Shown here: one piece after another, positions 16,927 to 24,996 of the stretch
Position numbering within the stretch: the first letter of the stretch is position 1
Layout: each line of letters begins with the position of its first letter
DNA from: Conexibacter arvalis
Lineage (GTDB): Bacteria; Actinomycetota; Thermoleophilia; Solirubrobacterales; Solirubrobacteraceae
Direction of reading: 5' to 3'
Length of the DNA: 64,000 nucleotides
Assembly: GCF_014199525.1 (NCBI RefSeq)
Contig: NZ_JACHNU010000003.1
Location: 248,001-312,000, forward strand
Notes under the pieces: model-generated
What the model saw: only the letters and a program-made list of their open reading frames with translations
The model's database searches: none
Told to the model about the DNA's origin: nothing
Position numbers and translations under genes: made by a program

Positions 16927-18039
16927 TCAGGCCGGCAGCGGGTCGAGCGCCCAGCCGACGCCGGCCGGGGCGAGGGCGTCGAGGAAGCCGGCGGCGTCGA
17001 AGGCGCTCGCCGGGCTCAGCACGCCGACGGCCGCGTGGTCGCCGGCGCGCAGGCGGACGGCGCCCTCGACGACGGTCGCCGCCGTCAGGCCGTAGACGTC
17101 GCTGCCGGTGACCGTTCCGCCGCGGACGCGGCCGTCCTCGCCGCGGGCGACGGCGACGACGGCGAAGCGGGCGGCGCGCCGCCGCTCCTCGGGCGGTCCC
17201 TCCGGGAGCCGGTCGACGACGGCGTCGACGAGCCGTCCCAGCGGCGTGCGCAGCGCGAGCGTGACGGCCGGCGCCAGCAGCGGGACCAGCGGCGCGGCGC
17301 GGCGGCTGCCGGCGAGCGTCTCGACCGTCATCAGCGTCGTCAGCGTCCGGGTCTCGACGTGGCGCGGGACCATCGCCACCTCGCCCGACGGAAATGGCAT
17401 CACCGGCTGGCGGCCGAACGGCGGCGGGAACGGGAAGGTGGCCCGCGGGACCCGCAGCGGCGCCCTGTGCCAGCCGCCGTCCCGCCACACCTCGCCGCCG
17501 TCGGCGGCCTGGCCGAGCGCCGTCCGCGTCGTCCCGCGCGTCGGCCGCACGCCGCGCGTCGCGTAGGCGATCGTCAGCTCGCCCAGCGGCTCCAGGCCCT
17601 GCGCGGCGAGATGGGCGATCAGGTCCCCGGGGACGTAGTCGAAGCCCATCGCCGGGACGACCGCGACCTCGGCGGCGCGGGCGGCGTCGCCGTAGCGCGC
17701 GTGCGCGAACTGGATGTAGGACTGCTCGCCGGTCGTGTCGACGTAGTGGGTGCCGGTCTCGACCGCGGCGCGCAGGATCGGCTCGCCGATCCGGGCGAAC
17801 GGCCCGGCGCAGTCGATCACGACCGCGCAGTCGCCGAGCAGGTGGCGCAGGCCGTCGCGGTCGTCGAGCTCGACCGCGCGCGTCGGCATGTCGCCGCCGA
17901 GCTGCTCGGCGAGGCGGGCGAGCTTGTCGGGATCGCGCCCGGCGACGATCGCGTCGAGGCCGCGGCGCCGCAGCTCGCGGGCGACGAGCGCGCCCGTGTA
18001 GCCGGTCGCGCCGTAGACAGCGATCGCCCCGTCCGCCAT
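16927..18039 (-). CDS. Saccharopine-dehydrogenase-like NAD(P)-dependent oxidoreductase
   Basis: 370 residues. The N-terminal Rossmann domain starts AVYGATGYTGALVARELRRRG, and the GRDPDKLARLAEQLG turn favours NADP. The family pattern continues with VIDCAGPFARIGEP near residue 75, ETGTHYVDTTGEQ near 95 and PAMGFDYVPGDL near 130. This arrangement matches the saccharopine-dehydrogenase/trans-acting enoyl reductase group of actinobacteria, whose substrates are usually lipids or unknown. ATG 18039 starts at the Rossmann strand. It converges on the degenerate hydrolase gene. Confidence 0.82.
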   Translation of the reverse strand: MADGAIAVYGATGYTGALVARELRRRGLDAIVAGRDPDKLARLAEQLGGDMPTRAVELDDRDGLRHLLGDCAVVIDCAGPFARIGEPILRAAVETGTHYVDTTGEQSYIQFAHARYGDAARAAEVAVVPAMGFDYVPGDLIAHLAAQGLEPLGELTIAYATRGVRPTRGTTRTALGQAADGGEVWRDGGWHRAPLRVPRATFPFPPPFGRQPVMPFPSGEVAMVPRHVETRTLTTLMTVETLAGSRRAAPLVPLLAPAVTLALRTPLGRLVDAVVDRLPEGPPEERRRAARFAVVAVARGEDGRVRGGTVTGSDVYGLTAATVVEGAVRLRAGDHAAVGVLSPASAFDAAGFLDALAPAGVGWALDPLPA

Positions 18040-18164
18040 CGCGCGAGTCTACCCGCCGTCGAGGCCCGCGCGAGCGGGATCGGGGAGCTCCGGCGGGCGT
18101 CGGCGCCCGGGCGCGCGCCACCGGCGAGGGGCACGCCGCGCGTCGCGGAGCGCCCGGATAGCAT

Positions 18165-19034
18165 GTGCGGCCCATGGTCACGAACGAGCTTGTCGAGGCG
18201 GAGACGCGAGACCGCCGGCGCGTGGCCATCGTCGCGGTCCTCGCCGCGGTCCTGACGCTCGCCGCCCCGCTGGTGGCGCGCGCCATCATCGGCACCGACC
18301 CGACCGACAACGCGCTGACGCGCGCCCTGGTCCAGGCCGACAACCGCGGCGCGATCCTGCTCAGCGCCGCCCTGTCGGTGCTCGGCCTGCTCGGGATCAC
18401 CTTCGTGCTCGACTTCCTGCTGCGCGGCGCGCGCGCCCGCGACACGTCGATCCAGCCGTACGTGCGGATCCTGCTGCTCGTCGGCGGCATCGGCCTCGCG
18501 CTCTTCACCGGCGTGATCCAGGCGATCACCTCGCTGCGGCTCGAGCATTGGGCGACCGAGGGCACCCAGACGTGGGAGGAGCTGCGCGACGCCTCCAACT
18601 ACGGCCCGTACGTCTTCTTCGGGATAGCGGCGCAGCTGGCGTTCGCGTTCGCGTTCGTGCTCGTCAGCCTCAACGCGATGAGAGTCGGGCTGCTGACGCG
18701 CTTCCTCGGCTACCTCGGCGTCATCAGCGCGGTGCTGTTCGTGCTGGCGGTGCTGCCGCTGCCGATCGTGCAGGCCTACTGGCTGGCGATGATCGGGCTG
18801 CTGCTGTGGAACGTGCGCGGCCCGAGAGAGCCGCCGGCGTGGCAGCTCGGCGAGGCGGTGCCGTGGCCGTCGTCGGCCGAGCTGCGCGAGCAGCGCGTGC
18901 GCGCCGCGGAGGCGCGCCGCGGCGGCGGCGAGCGGGAGCCGGAGCCGGTCGGCGCCGGCGACGACGCCGAGGCCGACGCGGGCGCCCGCCCGGTCCCGGC
19001 GAGCGCCCGCAAGAAGCGCAAGAAGCGGCGCTGA
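18165..19034 (+). CDS. Polytopic membrane protein, function unknown
   Basis: 289 residues (GTG 18165, or 286 from ATG 18174; neither has a clear SD). About six transmembrane helices run between residues 22 and 220. A charged cytoplasmic tail of about 70 residues follows, rich in Arg/Glu/Gly and ending in KKRKKRR. The loop around LRLEHWATEGTQTWEELRDA is the most distinctive soluble part. No domain is recognised. Confidence 0.7.
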   Translation: MRPMVTNELVEAETRDRRRVAIVAVLAAVLTLAAPLVARAIIGTDPTDNALTRALVQADNRGAILLSAALSVLGLLGITFVLDFLLRGARARDTSIQPYVRILLLVGGIGLALFTGVIQAITSLRLEHWATEGTQTWEELRDASNYGPYVFFGIAAQLAFAFAFVLVSLNAMRVGLLTRFLGYLGVISAVLFVLAVLPLPIVQAYWLAMIGLLLWNVRGPREPPAWQLGEAVPWPSSAELREQRVRAAEARRGGGEREPEPVGAGDDAEADAGARPVPASARKKRKKRR

Positions 19035-19060
19035 CCGCACGCGGCCGCCGGCGCTGAAGC

Positions 19061-19083
19061 GGCCCGCGCGTCGCGCGCGGGCC
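19061..19083. terminator. Hairpin between convergent genes
   Basis: A 10-bp perfect stem (19061-19070 with 19074-19083) with a TCG loop lies between the membrane-protein gene and the convergent GGDEF gene. Confidence 0.55.
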
Positions 19084-19088
19084 CGACC

Positions 19089-20795
19089 TCACGCGCTGCC
19101 GGCGTCGTCCCCCGGGACGCGGTCCCACTCCTCCAGCGCGCCGGCGCGGTGGAGCGTGCGCAGCGCGATCGCCGGCGCCGCCATGAACTGCTCGCCGACG
19201 AGCCGCTCGACGCGCGCGATCGCCTCCGCCAGCGGGATCGGCGCGGAGTACACCCGGCCGACCGTCATCACGTCGATCGCGTCGGCGACGCTCAGCAGCG
19301 CCGCGCCGAGCGGGATCTCGTGCGCCCGCAGACCGTCGGGGTAGCCGTCGCCGTCGGGGCGCTCGTGATGGGCGCGGACCCACGCGACCTGCTCGTCGGT
19401 GAGCACGTCCTGCAGGATGTCGGCGCCGAGCGCGGCATGGCGTCGGACGACGGCCTGCTGCTCGGGCGTGAGACGGTCGCCGTTCAGCAGGATCGCGTCG
19501 GGGACGCCGATCTTGCCGACGTCGTGGACGAGCGCCGCCTCGCGCAGCGCGCGGATCCGCCGCTCCGACCAGCCGCAGGCGCGGCCGAGCTGCTCGGACA
19601 GGTCGGCGACCCGCTCGGAGTGCTGCCGCGTGCTCGGGTCCTTCGCGTCGATCGCGCGCGCGAGCGCGGTGATGCCGGCGAGCGTCTGCCGGCGCAGCAG
19701 CGTCTCGGCGCGGTCGGTCGGCGACAGCTCGCTGACGATCGAGGCGTCGAAGGTGCAGACGAGGTCGCGGCCGTTGAGCTTGGCCCAGTAGAGCGCGCCG
19801 TCGGCGCACGCGAACAGCAGCTCGCCGTGGCCGGCCGCGTCGAGGTCGGCGAGCCCGGCGGAGGCGGTCAGCTCGCAGCCGGCCTCGCCGAACGGGGCGC
19901 GCGCCACCGCGGCGCAGGCGCGCTCGACCTCGGCGCGCGCCTCGTGCCGGGTCAGCCCCGGCAGCACGAGCGCGAACTCGTCGCCGCCGATGCGCGCGAG
20001 CAGACGCCCCGGCTCGACGGCCGCCTCGATCCGACGCCCGACCTGGGCGAGGATCGCGTCGCCGGTGAGATGGCCGTGGAGGTCGTTGACGTCGCGGAAG
20101 CGGTCGAGGTCGAGCACCGCGACCGACAGCGTGCGGCCGTGCCGCGCCGCCTCGGCCGCCTGCTCGCGCAGGGTCGCGTGGAAGACGCGGTGGTTGGCGA
20201 GGCCGGTGACCGGGTCGGTCGCCGCCAGCCGCGCGAGGCGGTCGTGGGCGTCGGCGTTGCCGATCGCGACGCTGAGCAGCTCGGCGAACTCGACATGACG
20301 CGAGGTCGCGACGTCGTCGAACGCGTCGAGCCTGCTGCTCGAGAGCCCGAGCGCGCCCCAAAGCCGTCCCTCGACGTGGATCGGGACCTGCAGCCAGGAG
20401 CGCCGGCCGAGGTCCCACAGCGAGCTCGTCCGCGGGTCGCCGTCGACGTGCCCCGCGACCGGTCCGCGCGTCCGTCTCAGCTCCGCGAAGGCGTCTCTGT
20501 CGGGGACCGCCTCCCCCGTGTGAAACAGCGCGACCGGATGCTCGTTCCACATCCCGACGACGCGCACCTCCCGCTCCCCGTCGAAGCGGAAGACGGCGGC
20601 GCCTTCGACGCCGTGGACGTGCGCGACCTCCTGCGCCACCTGGGCGAACAGCCTCGGCGGCGGAACCTGCCGCGCGACCGCGCTCGCTATCCGCGACAGC
20701 GCGGCGACGATCCGTGCGCTCCCCCGCTCCGGCTCGCGCCCGCCGCGCTCGATCCCGCTCCACTCCCCGGTCGACTTCGGCCCAGCTCCCTCCAC
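19089..20795 (-). CDS. GAF-GGDEF-HD-GYP cyclic-di-GMP signalling protein
   Basis: 568 residues from GTG 20795, which has AGGA about eight bases upstream; the frame stays open further up but looks non-coding. Order: GAF sensor (about 25-185), GGDEF domain (about 190-350) and HD-GYP phosphodiesterase domain (about 385-550). The cyclase motif reads GGDEF in RIGGDEFALVLPG. The HD domain shows the HSERV, VHDVGKIGVPD and HHERPDGDGYPDGL motifs, so both synthesis and breakdown sites look intact. As a bifunctional enzyme its net direction probably depends on the GAF ligand. Confidence 0.9.
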   Translation of the reverse strand: MEGAGPKSTGEWSGIERGGREPERGSARIVAALSRIASAVARQVPPPRLFAQVAQEVAHVHGVEGAAVFRFDGEREVRVVGMWNEHPVALFHTGEAVPDRDAFAELRRTRGPVAGHVDGDPRTSSLWDLGRRSWLQVPIHVEGRLWGALGLSSSRLDAFDDVATSRHVEFAELLSVAIGNADAHDRLARLAATDPVTGLANHRVFHATLREQAAEAARHGRTLSVAVLDLDRFRDVNDLHGHLTGDAILAQVGRRIEAAVEPGRLLARIGGDEFALVLPGLTRHEARAEVERACAAVARAPFGEAGCELTASAGLADLDAAGHGELLFACADGALYWAKLNGRDLVCTFDASIVSELSPTDRAETLLRRQTLAGITALARAIDAKDPSTRQHSERVADLSEQLGRACGWSERRIRALREAALVHDVGKIGVPDAILLNGDRLTPEQQAVVRRHAALGADILQDVLTDEQVAWVRAHHERPDGDGYPDGLRAHEIPLGAALLSVADAIDVMTVGRVYSAPIPLAEAIARVERLVGEQFMAAPAIALRTLHRAGALEEWDRVPGDDAGSA

Positions 20796-20964
20796 CGCTG
20801 GGATCCTCGCCCACGCGGACGACCCGCGCCCGGATCGTGGCGCTCCCCCGCTCCGCGTGTCAGCGCACCGGCGACCGCGCCCCGTCGGCCGCCGTTCTGT
20901 GCTTGCGGCGCGCGGCCACCAGCCGCTCCAGCGGCAGACGCGGCGGCGCTTGCGGAAATGCAAA

Positions 20965-21012
20965 GCCCCGGCCGCATAACTCCCTTGCAGGAGTCCTAGG
21001 CGGGACCGGGGC
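20965..21012 (+). ncRNA. Structured leader-like element (possible riboswitch half)
   Basis: Nested pairing is perfect: GCCCCGG (20965-20971) with CCGGGGC (21006-21012), CCGC with GCGG inside it, then ACTCC/GGAGT closing a CTTGCA loop, with an asymmetric ATA/CCTAG internal loop. The 5' strand begins with TGCAAAGCC, resembling the conserved GCAAAGCC of cyclic-di-GMP-I riboswitches, but the first half of that aptamer was not found. It lies 25 bases before the Abi/HEPN gene, and the divergent neighbour makes or degrades cyclic-di-GMP. Confidence 0.3.
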
Positions 21013-21036
21013 GTCACGAAGTAGGGTAGCGCGATC

Positions 21037-21666
21037 GTGGTGCCCAACCAAGCTCAGAGTTGGCTTTCGTCAGCCCGTTTCCAACCGTTCTTGGATGAGG
21101 CCGCCGGCGACCACGAACGGGCGCTTGAGCTGTACGACTGGCACGCGGACTTGGCGGCGGCGTGCTTCGGGATGGTCCACCACTTCGAGGTTCTCGTCCG
21201 CAACGCGATCGACGCCGTGCTCGGCGACGGCCAGCCGCAGGACCCGATCCGCGACACATGGCTGATGGACTTCGGAATCCTCCAGCCCGACGGTGTGAAG
21301 CAGGTGATCGTCGCCGTCGAGCGCCTCGACAGAGGCAAAGCGGTCACACGCGGCCGCGTCGTCGCCGGCGTCTCGTTCGGCTTCTGGGCCGGCCTCTTCA
21401 GCAAGACCTACGAAGAGCTGTGGCGTCACCAGCTTCGCCACGCCTTTCCTCACGGCTCCGTCGTCCGAAGAGATCTGACCCAGCGCATGCGTCTGCTCCA
21501 ACGCTTCCGCAACCGCATCGCGCACCACGACTGCTTGCTCAAGCAAGACATCGCCACGCGATGCGACGACATGCTCCTCATCGCTGGCTGGATCGACCCG
21601 CACGCCGAGCGCTGGCTCGCCGAACGCACCCGCGTCCCGGCGCTGCTCGACGCGCGGCCGATCTGA
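21037..21666 (+). CDS. Abi-like HEPN-domain protein
   Basis: 209 residues from GTG 21037 (a second GTG follows at once). The architecture resembles Abi_2/AbiD-F proteins: an N-terminal helical region with HFEVLVRNAIDAVLGD and a C-terminal RLLQRFRNRIAHHDCLL segment carrying the Rx4H motif of HEPN ribonucleases. Such proteins typically act in abortive infection by cutting RNA. Codon use is less GC-biased than in neighbouring housekeeping genes, suggesting transfer. A TAGGGT hexamer at 21023-21028 could give a near-leaderless transcript. Its stop is one base from the convergent bcp stop, just outside the integrated element. Confidence 0.72.
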   Translation: MVPNQAQSWLSSARFQPFLDEAAGDHERALELYDWHADLAAACFGMVHHFEVLVRNAIDAVLGDGQPQDPIRDTWLMDFGILQPDGVKQVIVAVERLDRGKAVTRGRVVAGVSFGFWAGLFSKTYEELWRHQLRHAFPHGSVVRRDLTQRMRLLQRFRNRIAHHDCLLKQDIATRCDDMLLIAGWIDPHAERWLAERTRVPALLDARPI

Positions 21667-21667
21667 G

Positions 21668-22141
21668 CTACGCCGCCGCGCTCAGCTGCTCCAGGACCTT
21701 CAGCACCTCGTCGTCGTGCGTTCTCGGCGAGACTCTCGGGATCACGTGGACGACGGTGCCCTCGCCGTCGATCACGAAGGTCGCGCGCTGGGCGCCCCAG
21801 AATCTCTTGCCGTACATGCTCTTCTCGGCCCAGACGCCGTAGGCCTCGCAGACGGCGTGGTCCTCGTCGCCGAGGAGGGTGAAGTCGAGCGCGAACTTGT
21901 CGGCGAATCTCTTCACCTTGGCGTAGGGGTCGGGCGAGACGCCGATCACGACGGCGCCGGCCTCGGCGTAGTTGGGCAGGTGGTCGCGCACGCCGCACGC
22001 CTGCGTCGTGCAGCCGGGCGTGTCCACTTTGGGGTAAAAATACAGTACAATGGTCTTACCCTGCAGACCCGACAGACGCACCGGATCTCCGTTCTGATCC
22101 GGCAGCTCGAAGTCAGGTGCCTGCTGGCCCGTCTCGATCAT
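21668..22141 (-). CDS. bcp: Thiol peroxidase Bcp (peroxiredoxin), chimeric host/element gene
   Basis: 157 residues. It reduces H2O2 and organic peroxides using the peroxidatic cysteine in FYPKVDTPGCTTQAC. ATG 22141 has GGAG six bases upstream; a second in-frame ATG at 22153 adds four residues. The gene crosses attL: bases 21668-22022 are host sequence, whereas the first ~40 codons come from the integrated element. The codons just inside the element (TATTTTTACCCC) are AT-rich and unlike the host part. The original host 5' end survives at 33335-33466. Any promoter now lies in element DNA, only 37 bases from the divergent integrase start. Confidence 0.92.
   Translation of the reverse strand: MIETGQQAPDFELPDQNGDPVRLSGLQGKTIVLYFYPKVDTPGCTTQACGVRDHLPNYAEAGAVVIGVSPDPYAKVKRFADKFALDFTLLGDEDHAVCEAYGVWAEKSMYGKRFWGAQRATFVIDGEGTVVHVIPRVSPRTHDDEVLKVLEQLSAAA
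22000..22050. other. attL attachment site
   Basis: The host-derived left part (up to 22022) encodes the reverse of DTPGCTTQAC. The presumed TC crossover core is 22023-22024 and element sequence starts at 22025. Placement rests on reconstruction: joining the host sequence left of the core here to the host sequence right of the core at 33349 restores an unbroken peroxiredoxin motif. Confidence 0.8.
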
Positions 22142-22178
22142 CGTTCGCTCCATTCAGCCTGGGAGGTTCCGCCGCAGT

Positions 22179-23555
22179 ATGGCTGCCGCCAGACAACGAC
22201 GCGCGCTCGGAGTCGTCCGCGTATCGCGCGTCGCGGGACGCGACGGCAGAGGCGCCAGAGACGACAGAGGCGATCGACTTCTCTCGCCCGCCGAACAGCG
22301 CGACCGGATCGAGCGGCTCTGCGAACGAGAGAGACTCGACCTCCTCGACCTCAACGTCCAGCCCGAGCTGAACACCTCCGGCGGCGACCCGCTCTCCAAG
22401 CGCGAGGGACTCCGCACCGCCATCGAGGCAGTCGAGGCGGGCAGGGCGGAAGTGATCGTCGTCGCCTACTTCGACCGGCTGGTGCGATCGCTCAGAGTCC
22501 AAGCCGAAGTGCTCGAACGAATCGAGGCAGCCGGCGGCAGAGTACTCGCTGCCGATGTAGGCGAGATCAGCGGCGAGACGGCCGCCAAGTGGCTCTCGGC
22601 CACTATGCTCGGGATGGTCAGCGAGTACGTGCGCCGCACCACCGCCGAGCGGACGAGAGGCGCCCAGCGGCGCGCCGTCGAGGAGGGTCGGCCACCGTTC
22701 CCGCTGATCCCCGGTCTCATCCGCGTCAAGGAGCGCGTCGAGATCGATCACGACCTCGCCGACGTCGTGCGCGAAGCCGTTGCGATGCGCGCTCGGAAGG
22801 AGACGATCGCCAGCATCCGCGGGCACCTTCGCAGCCAGGGGATCGAACGGTCGTATCACGGCGTGCAGTCGTTGATCTCGTCACGGCTGCTGATCGGTGA
22901 AGTCGTCTTCGGCGACTACCGTGGCAGCGTGCCAGCACTGATCGAGGACCGGGCGCTCTGGGAGAAGGCCCAACGCGCGAGAGTCCCGCGAGGCCGGCGG
23001 CCGAGATCGGACCGCCTGCTTGCTCGACTCGGCGTCCTGCGCTGCGGCACCTGTGGCGCTCGCATGGTTGTCGGAAGTGCCAACAACCGCCAGTACCCGC
23101 TCTACCGCTGCCCGCCAGTCGGGGACTGCACCCGGCGGGTGACGATCAGCGCAGAGTTGGTCGAAGGCACCGTGGTCGATCACGTGAAGCTGTTGCTCGC
23201 CGACCTGAACGGCAGAGCCTCCGCAGACCAAGGGATGCTTGCTGCGTCTGCACGGCTCGATCGCACCCAGGAAGAGCTGGACGCCGCCATCCGCGCGTTC
23301 TCCGCGCTCGGCGACGAACCGGCAGCGGTCGCACGACTCGCGGAGCTGAGAGCCAACCGCGACGCAGCGCGCGACGAATACGAGCGGATGGCCGACACCC
23401 AGGCCGCACTGACCATCACCGTCGCCGACTGGGACGACCTCACCCGTGACGAGCAGCGCGACCTGATCAGTGCCGTGATCGAGACCGTGACCGTTCAGCC
23501 TGGGCGTGGCGCTGATCGCATCGCTGTTCATCCACGAGCGCTAGCCGCCTCATGA
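22179..23555 (+). CDS. int: Large serine recombinase (integrase)
   Basis: 458 residues. It catalyses attP x attB recombination through a serine-DNA link. The catalytic serine is S16 in GVVRVSRVAG. The resolvase domain continues with VVAYFDRLVRS (the conserved DRLxRS) and the long E-helix around LSATMLGMVSEYVRRTTAERT. Then come the recombinase domain, a zinc ribbon (CGTC ... YRCPPVGDC) and a C-terminal coiled coil (about 340-410). ATG 22179 follows GGGAGG at a somewhat long spacing. It lies at the left end, reading into the element and divergent from bcp. Confidence 0.93.
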   Translation: MAAARQRRALGVVRVSRVAGRDGRGARDDRGDRLLSPAEQRDRIERLCERERLDLLDLNVQPELNTSGGDPLSKREGLRTAIEAVEAGRAEVIVVAYFDRLVRSLRVQAEVLERIEAAGGRVLAADVGEISGETAAKWLSATMLGMVSEYVRRTTAERTRGAQRRAVEEGRPPFPLIPGLIRVKERVEIDHDLADVVREAVAMRARKETIASIRGHLRSQGIERSYHGVQSLISSRLLIGEVVFGDYRGSVPALIEDRALWEKAQRARVPRGRRPRSDRLLARLGVLRCGTCGARMVVGSANNRQYPLYRCPPVGDCTRRVTISAELVEGTVVDHVKLLLADLNGRASADQGMLAASARLDRTQEELDAAIRAFSALGDEPAAVARLAELRANRDAARDEYERMADTQAALTITVADWDDLTRDEQRDLISAVIETVTVQPGRGADRIAVHPRALAAS

Positions 23556-23713
23556 GACGCCGGTTGGCGGCTGCGGCCGTGTCGGCCGGTCAGTCTGCTC
23601 GGGCACCCTCGGAAGGTCGCTCGCGCCAATTCTCAGCTCCGCTGAATTCATGTGCGTGTGTCGTGTAGCCAGCCATACTGATGGTCTATTTCAACCATCC
23701 ACAGGAGGCAACG
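23556..23713. other. Intergenic region after the integrase
   Basis: 158 bp with no gene. It becomes AT-richer near 23630-23700, where a promoter for the next gene is likely, and contains a small TCAGC/GCTGA inverted repeat near 23634. AGGAGG at 23703-23708 is the SD of the gene at 23714. Confidence 0.4.
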
Positions 23714-24034
23714 ATGAGCGTGCAGTCGAAGGTAGATGACAGAGCGACCAAGGCCCGTGAGCGGGCGGCGGCAAGAGCGACGCCCGAGATCGCGAAGGTC
23801 CTCAACGACGGCCAGCGGATCAGACTCGCGGCACTGATCGAGAAGGTCGCGAAGGACGCGGCCGACACCGGCCTCAACGAGTACGACGAGACGGTGATGA
23901 AGCGGCTCGGCAACACGGTCGTGAAGCACGGCCTGCTCGTCGGCTACACGGCCGCGAAGTACGGCGACGGCGCATGGCTGGCGAGATCGACCAGCAGGAC
24001 GCTCGCGAGAGCGTTCGAGGCCGCGAAGTCATGA
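23714..24034 (+). CDS. Small helical protein of unknown function
   Basis: 106 residues, not recognised. ATG 23714 is fixed by a perfect AGGAGG six bases upstream. The protein is basic and helical (DDRATKARERAAARATPEIAKVL), then has a second region with VKHGLLVGYTAAKYGDGAWLARS. It has no signal or membrane segment. Its stop overlaps the DUF488 start as ATGA, so the two are probably translated together. Confidence 0.75.
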   Translation: MSVQSKVDDRATKARERAAARATPEIAKVLNDGQRIRLAALIEKVAKDAADTGLNEYDETVMKRLGNTVVKHGLLVGYTAAKYGDGAWLARSTSRTLARAFEAAKS

Positions 24035-24480
24035 CCGTCCCGCTCGTCACGAGCTACTGGCGGGCGGTCCTCGCAGACGCGAGGGGAAGCAACCAACGCC
24101 CGGCCTACACGCCAGTCGCTGCAAGTGTTGGACTGCCTCGCGGCGTCCGGTGGGCCAATGCGATGCGGTGCTCGGAGATCACGCCGTGGGGACTCGTCAG
24201 CGCCAAGGCGAAGGAACTGACGGCGGACGAGTGGCGCGAGCGCTACGTCGCCCGCTTGGAGCGCCACGGCGTCGAGAAGATCCAACAGCGCTTCGAGACG
24301 CTCTACCGCGAGTACGGCAAGCACCCGCTCGCGCTGCTGTGCTGGGAGGAGAACCCGGCCGACTGCCACCGCAGCTACTTCGCTGACTGGTGGGCGGCGA
24401 GAACCAGCCAGGTCGTGCCCGAGGCGATCGGCCTCGACAGGCAATCGCTGATGCTCTCGCTCAGCGGCGCGCTGTTCTGA
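24031..24480 (+). CDS. DUF488-family protein
   Basis: 149 residues. The C-terminal half carries the DUF488 signature LALLCWEENPADCHRSYFADW, near residues 105-125, with the Cys-His pair of the family. An N-terminal extension includes PRGVRWANAMRCSEITPWGL. The biochemical role of DUF488 proteins is not established; they occur often in mobile elements. Translation is coupled to the preceding gene by ATGA. A 16-bp palindrome starts 12 bases after its stop. Confidence 0.82.
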   Translation: MTVPLVTSYWRAVLADARGSNQRPAYTPVAASVGLPRGVRWANAMRCSEITPWGLVSAKAKELTADEWRERYVARLERHGVEKIQQRFETLYREYGKHPLALLCWEENPADCHRSYFADWWAARTSQVVPEAIGLDRQSLMLSLSGALF

Positions 24481-24491
24481 ATTTGCGCGCA

Positions 24492-24533
24492 GTCTCGGCG
24501 CCGAGACAGTGAGCGTCATATCATCTGTATAAC
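24492..24533 (+). promoter_or_regulatory. Element operator site 1 with candidate promoter
   Basis: The perfect palindrome GTCTCGGCGCCGAGAC occupies 24492-24507, and a good -10 (TATAAC) is at 24528-24533. The palindrome's right half would overlap the -35 position, as expected for repression. Near-identical palindromes occur at 30998 and 33272 within the element; I saw no copy elsewhere in the window. Confidence 0.55.
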
Positions 24534-24615
24534 GACCCGGTTCCTTCCGCTGTGCGGCGTAACGTTCTCCAAGCGATCGTCACGGAACGCGCCGACGACA
24601 AGGAGAGGCAGCACG

Positions 24616-24996
24616 ATGCAGCAGCAAGAACGCCCTGAGGCGGTGAACGCGGCGTCCGTCGCCTTCGCCGACCTGATCCGGCAGAAGGCCCGAAGAGGTC
24701 GCATCTCGTTCACGGCTGAGCCACCGGCCCAGCCCAGCGGCGGCGTGGCTCTTCTCGCTGATCTGCAAGCGGCCCGACAGTCCGGTGATCGAGTGCGGAT
24801 CGCGGCAGCCGAGGCCGCTGTCGATGTCGCTGTCGAGGAGGCATGCGAGAAGGTGCGCGAGAGCGCCGCTCGCCAGCAACAGCGCAGCACGACCCGGCAG
24901 CCGATCTGGCCGGCAGGCGCTCAGGCGCCCGAGCCGCCGGACGAGTTCGCACAGTTCGAGCAACTGTTGCGTCGGAAGATCGGGCGGGTGGCGTGA
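24616..24996 (+). CDS. Small acidic/helical protein of unknown function
   Basis: 126 residues, not recognised. Its SD AAGGAGAGG lies at 24600-24608. An Ala/Arg-rich helix spans about residues 12-90, followed by a Pro-rich linker (WPAGAQAPEPPDE) and a short helix ending LLRRKIGRVA. The stop overlaps the next start as TGATG. It is the first gene downstream of operator site 1, so it probably heads a small operon. Confidence 0.72.
   Translation: MQQQERPEAVNAASVAFADLIRQKARRGRISFTAEPPAQPSGGVALLADLQAARQSGDRVRIAAAEAAVDVAVEEACEKVRESAARQQQRSTTRQPIWPAGAQAPEPPDEFAQFEQLLRRKIGRVA

Noticed and set aside
22000-22050. tRNA gene as the integration target
   Set aside because: No cloverleaf is present at either junction; the target is clearly the bcp coding sequence.
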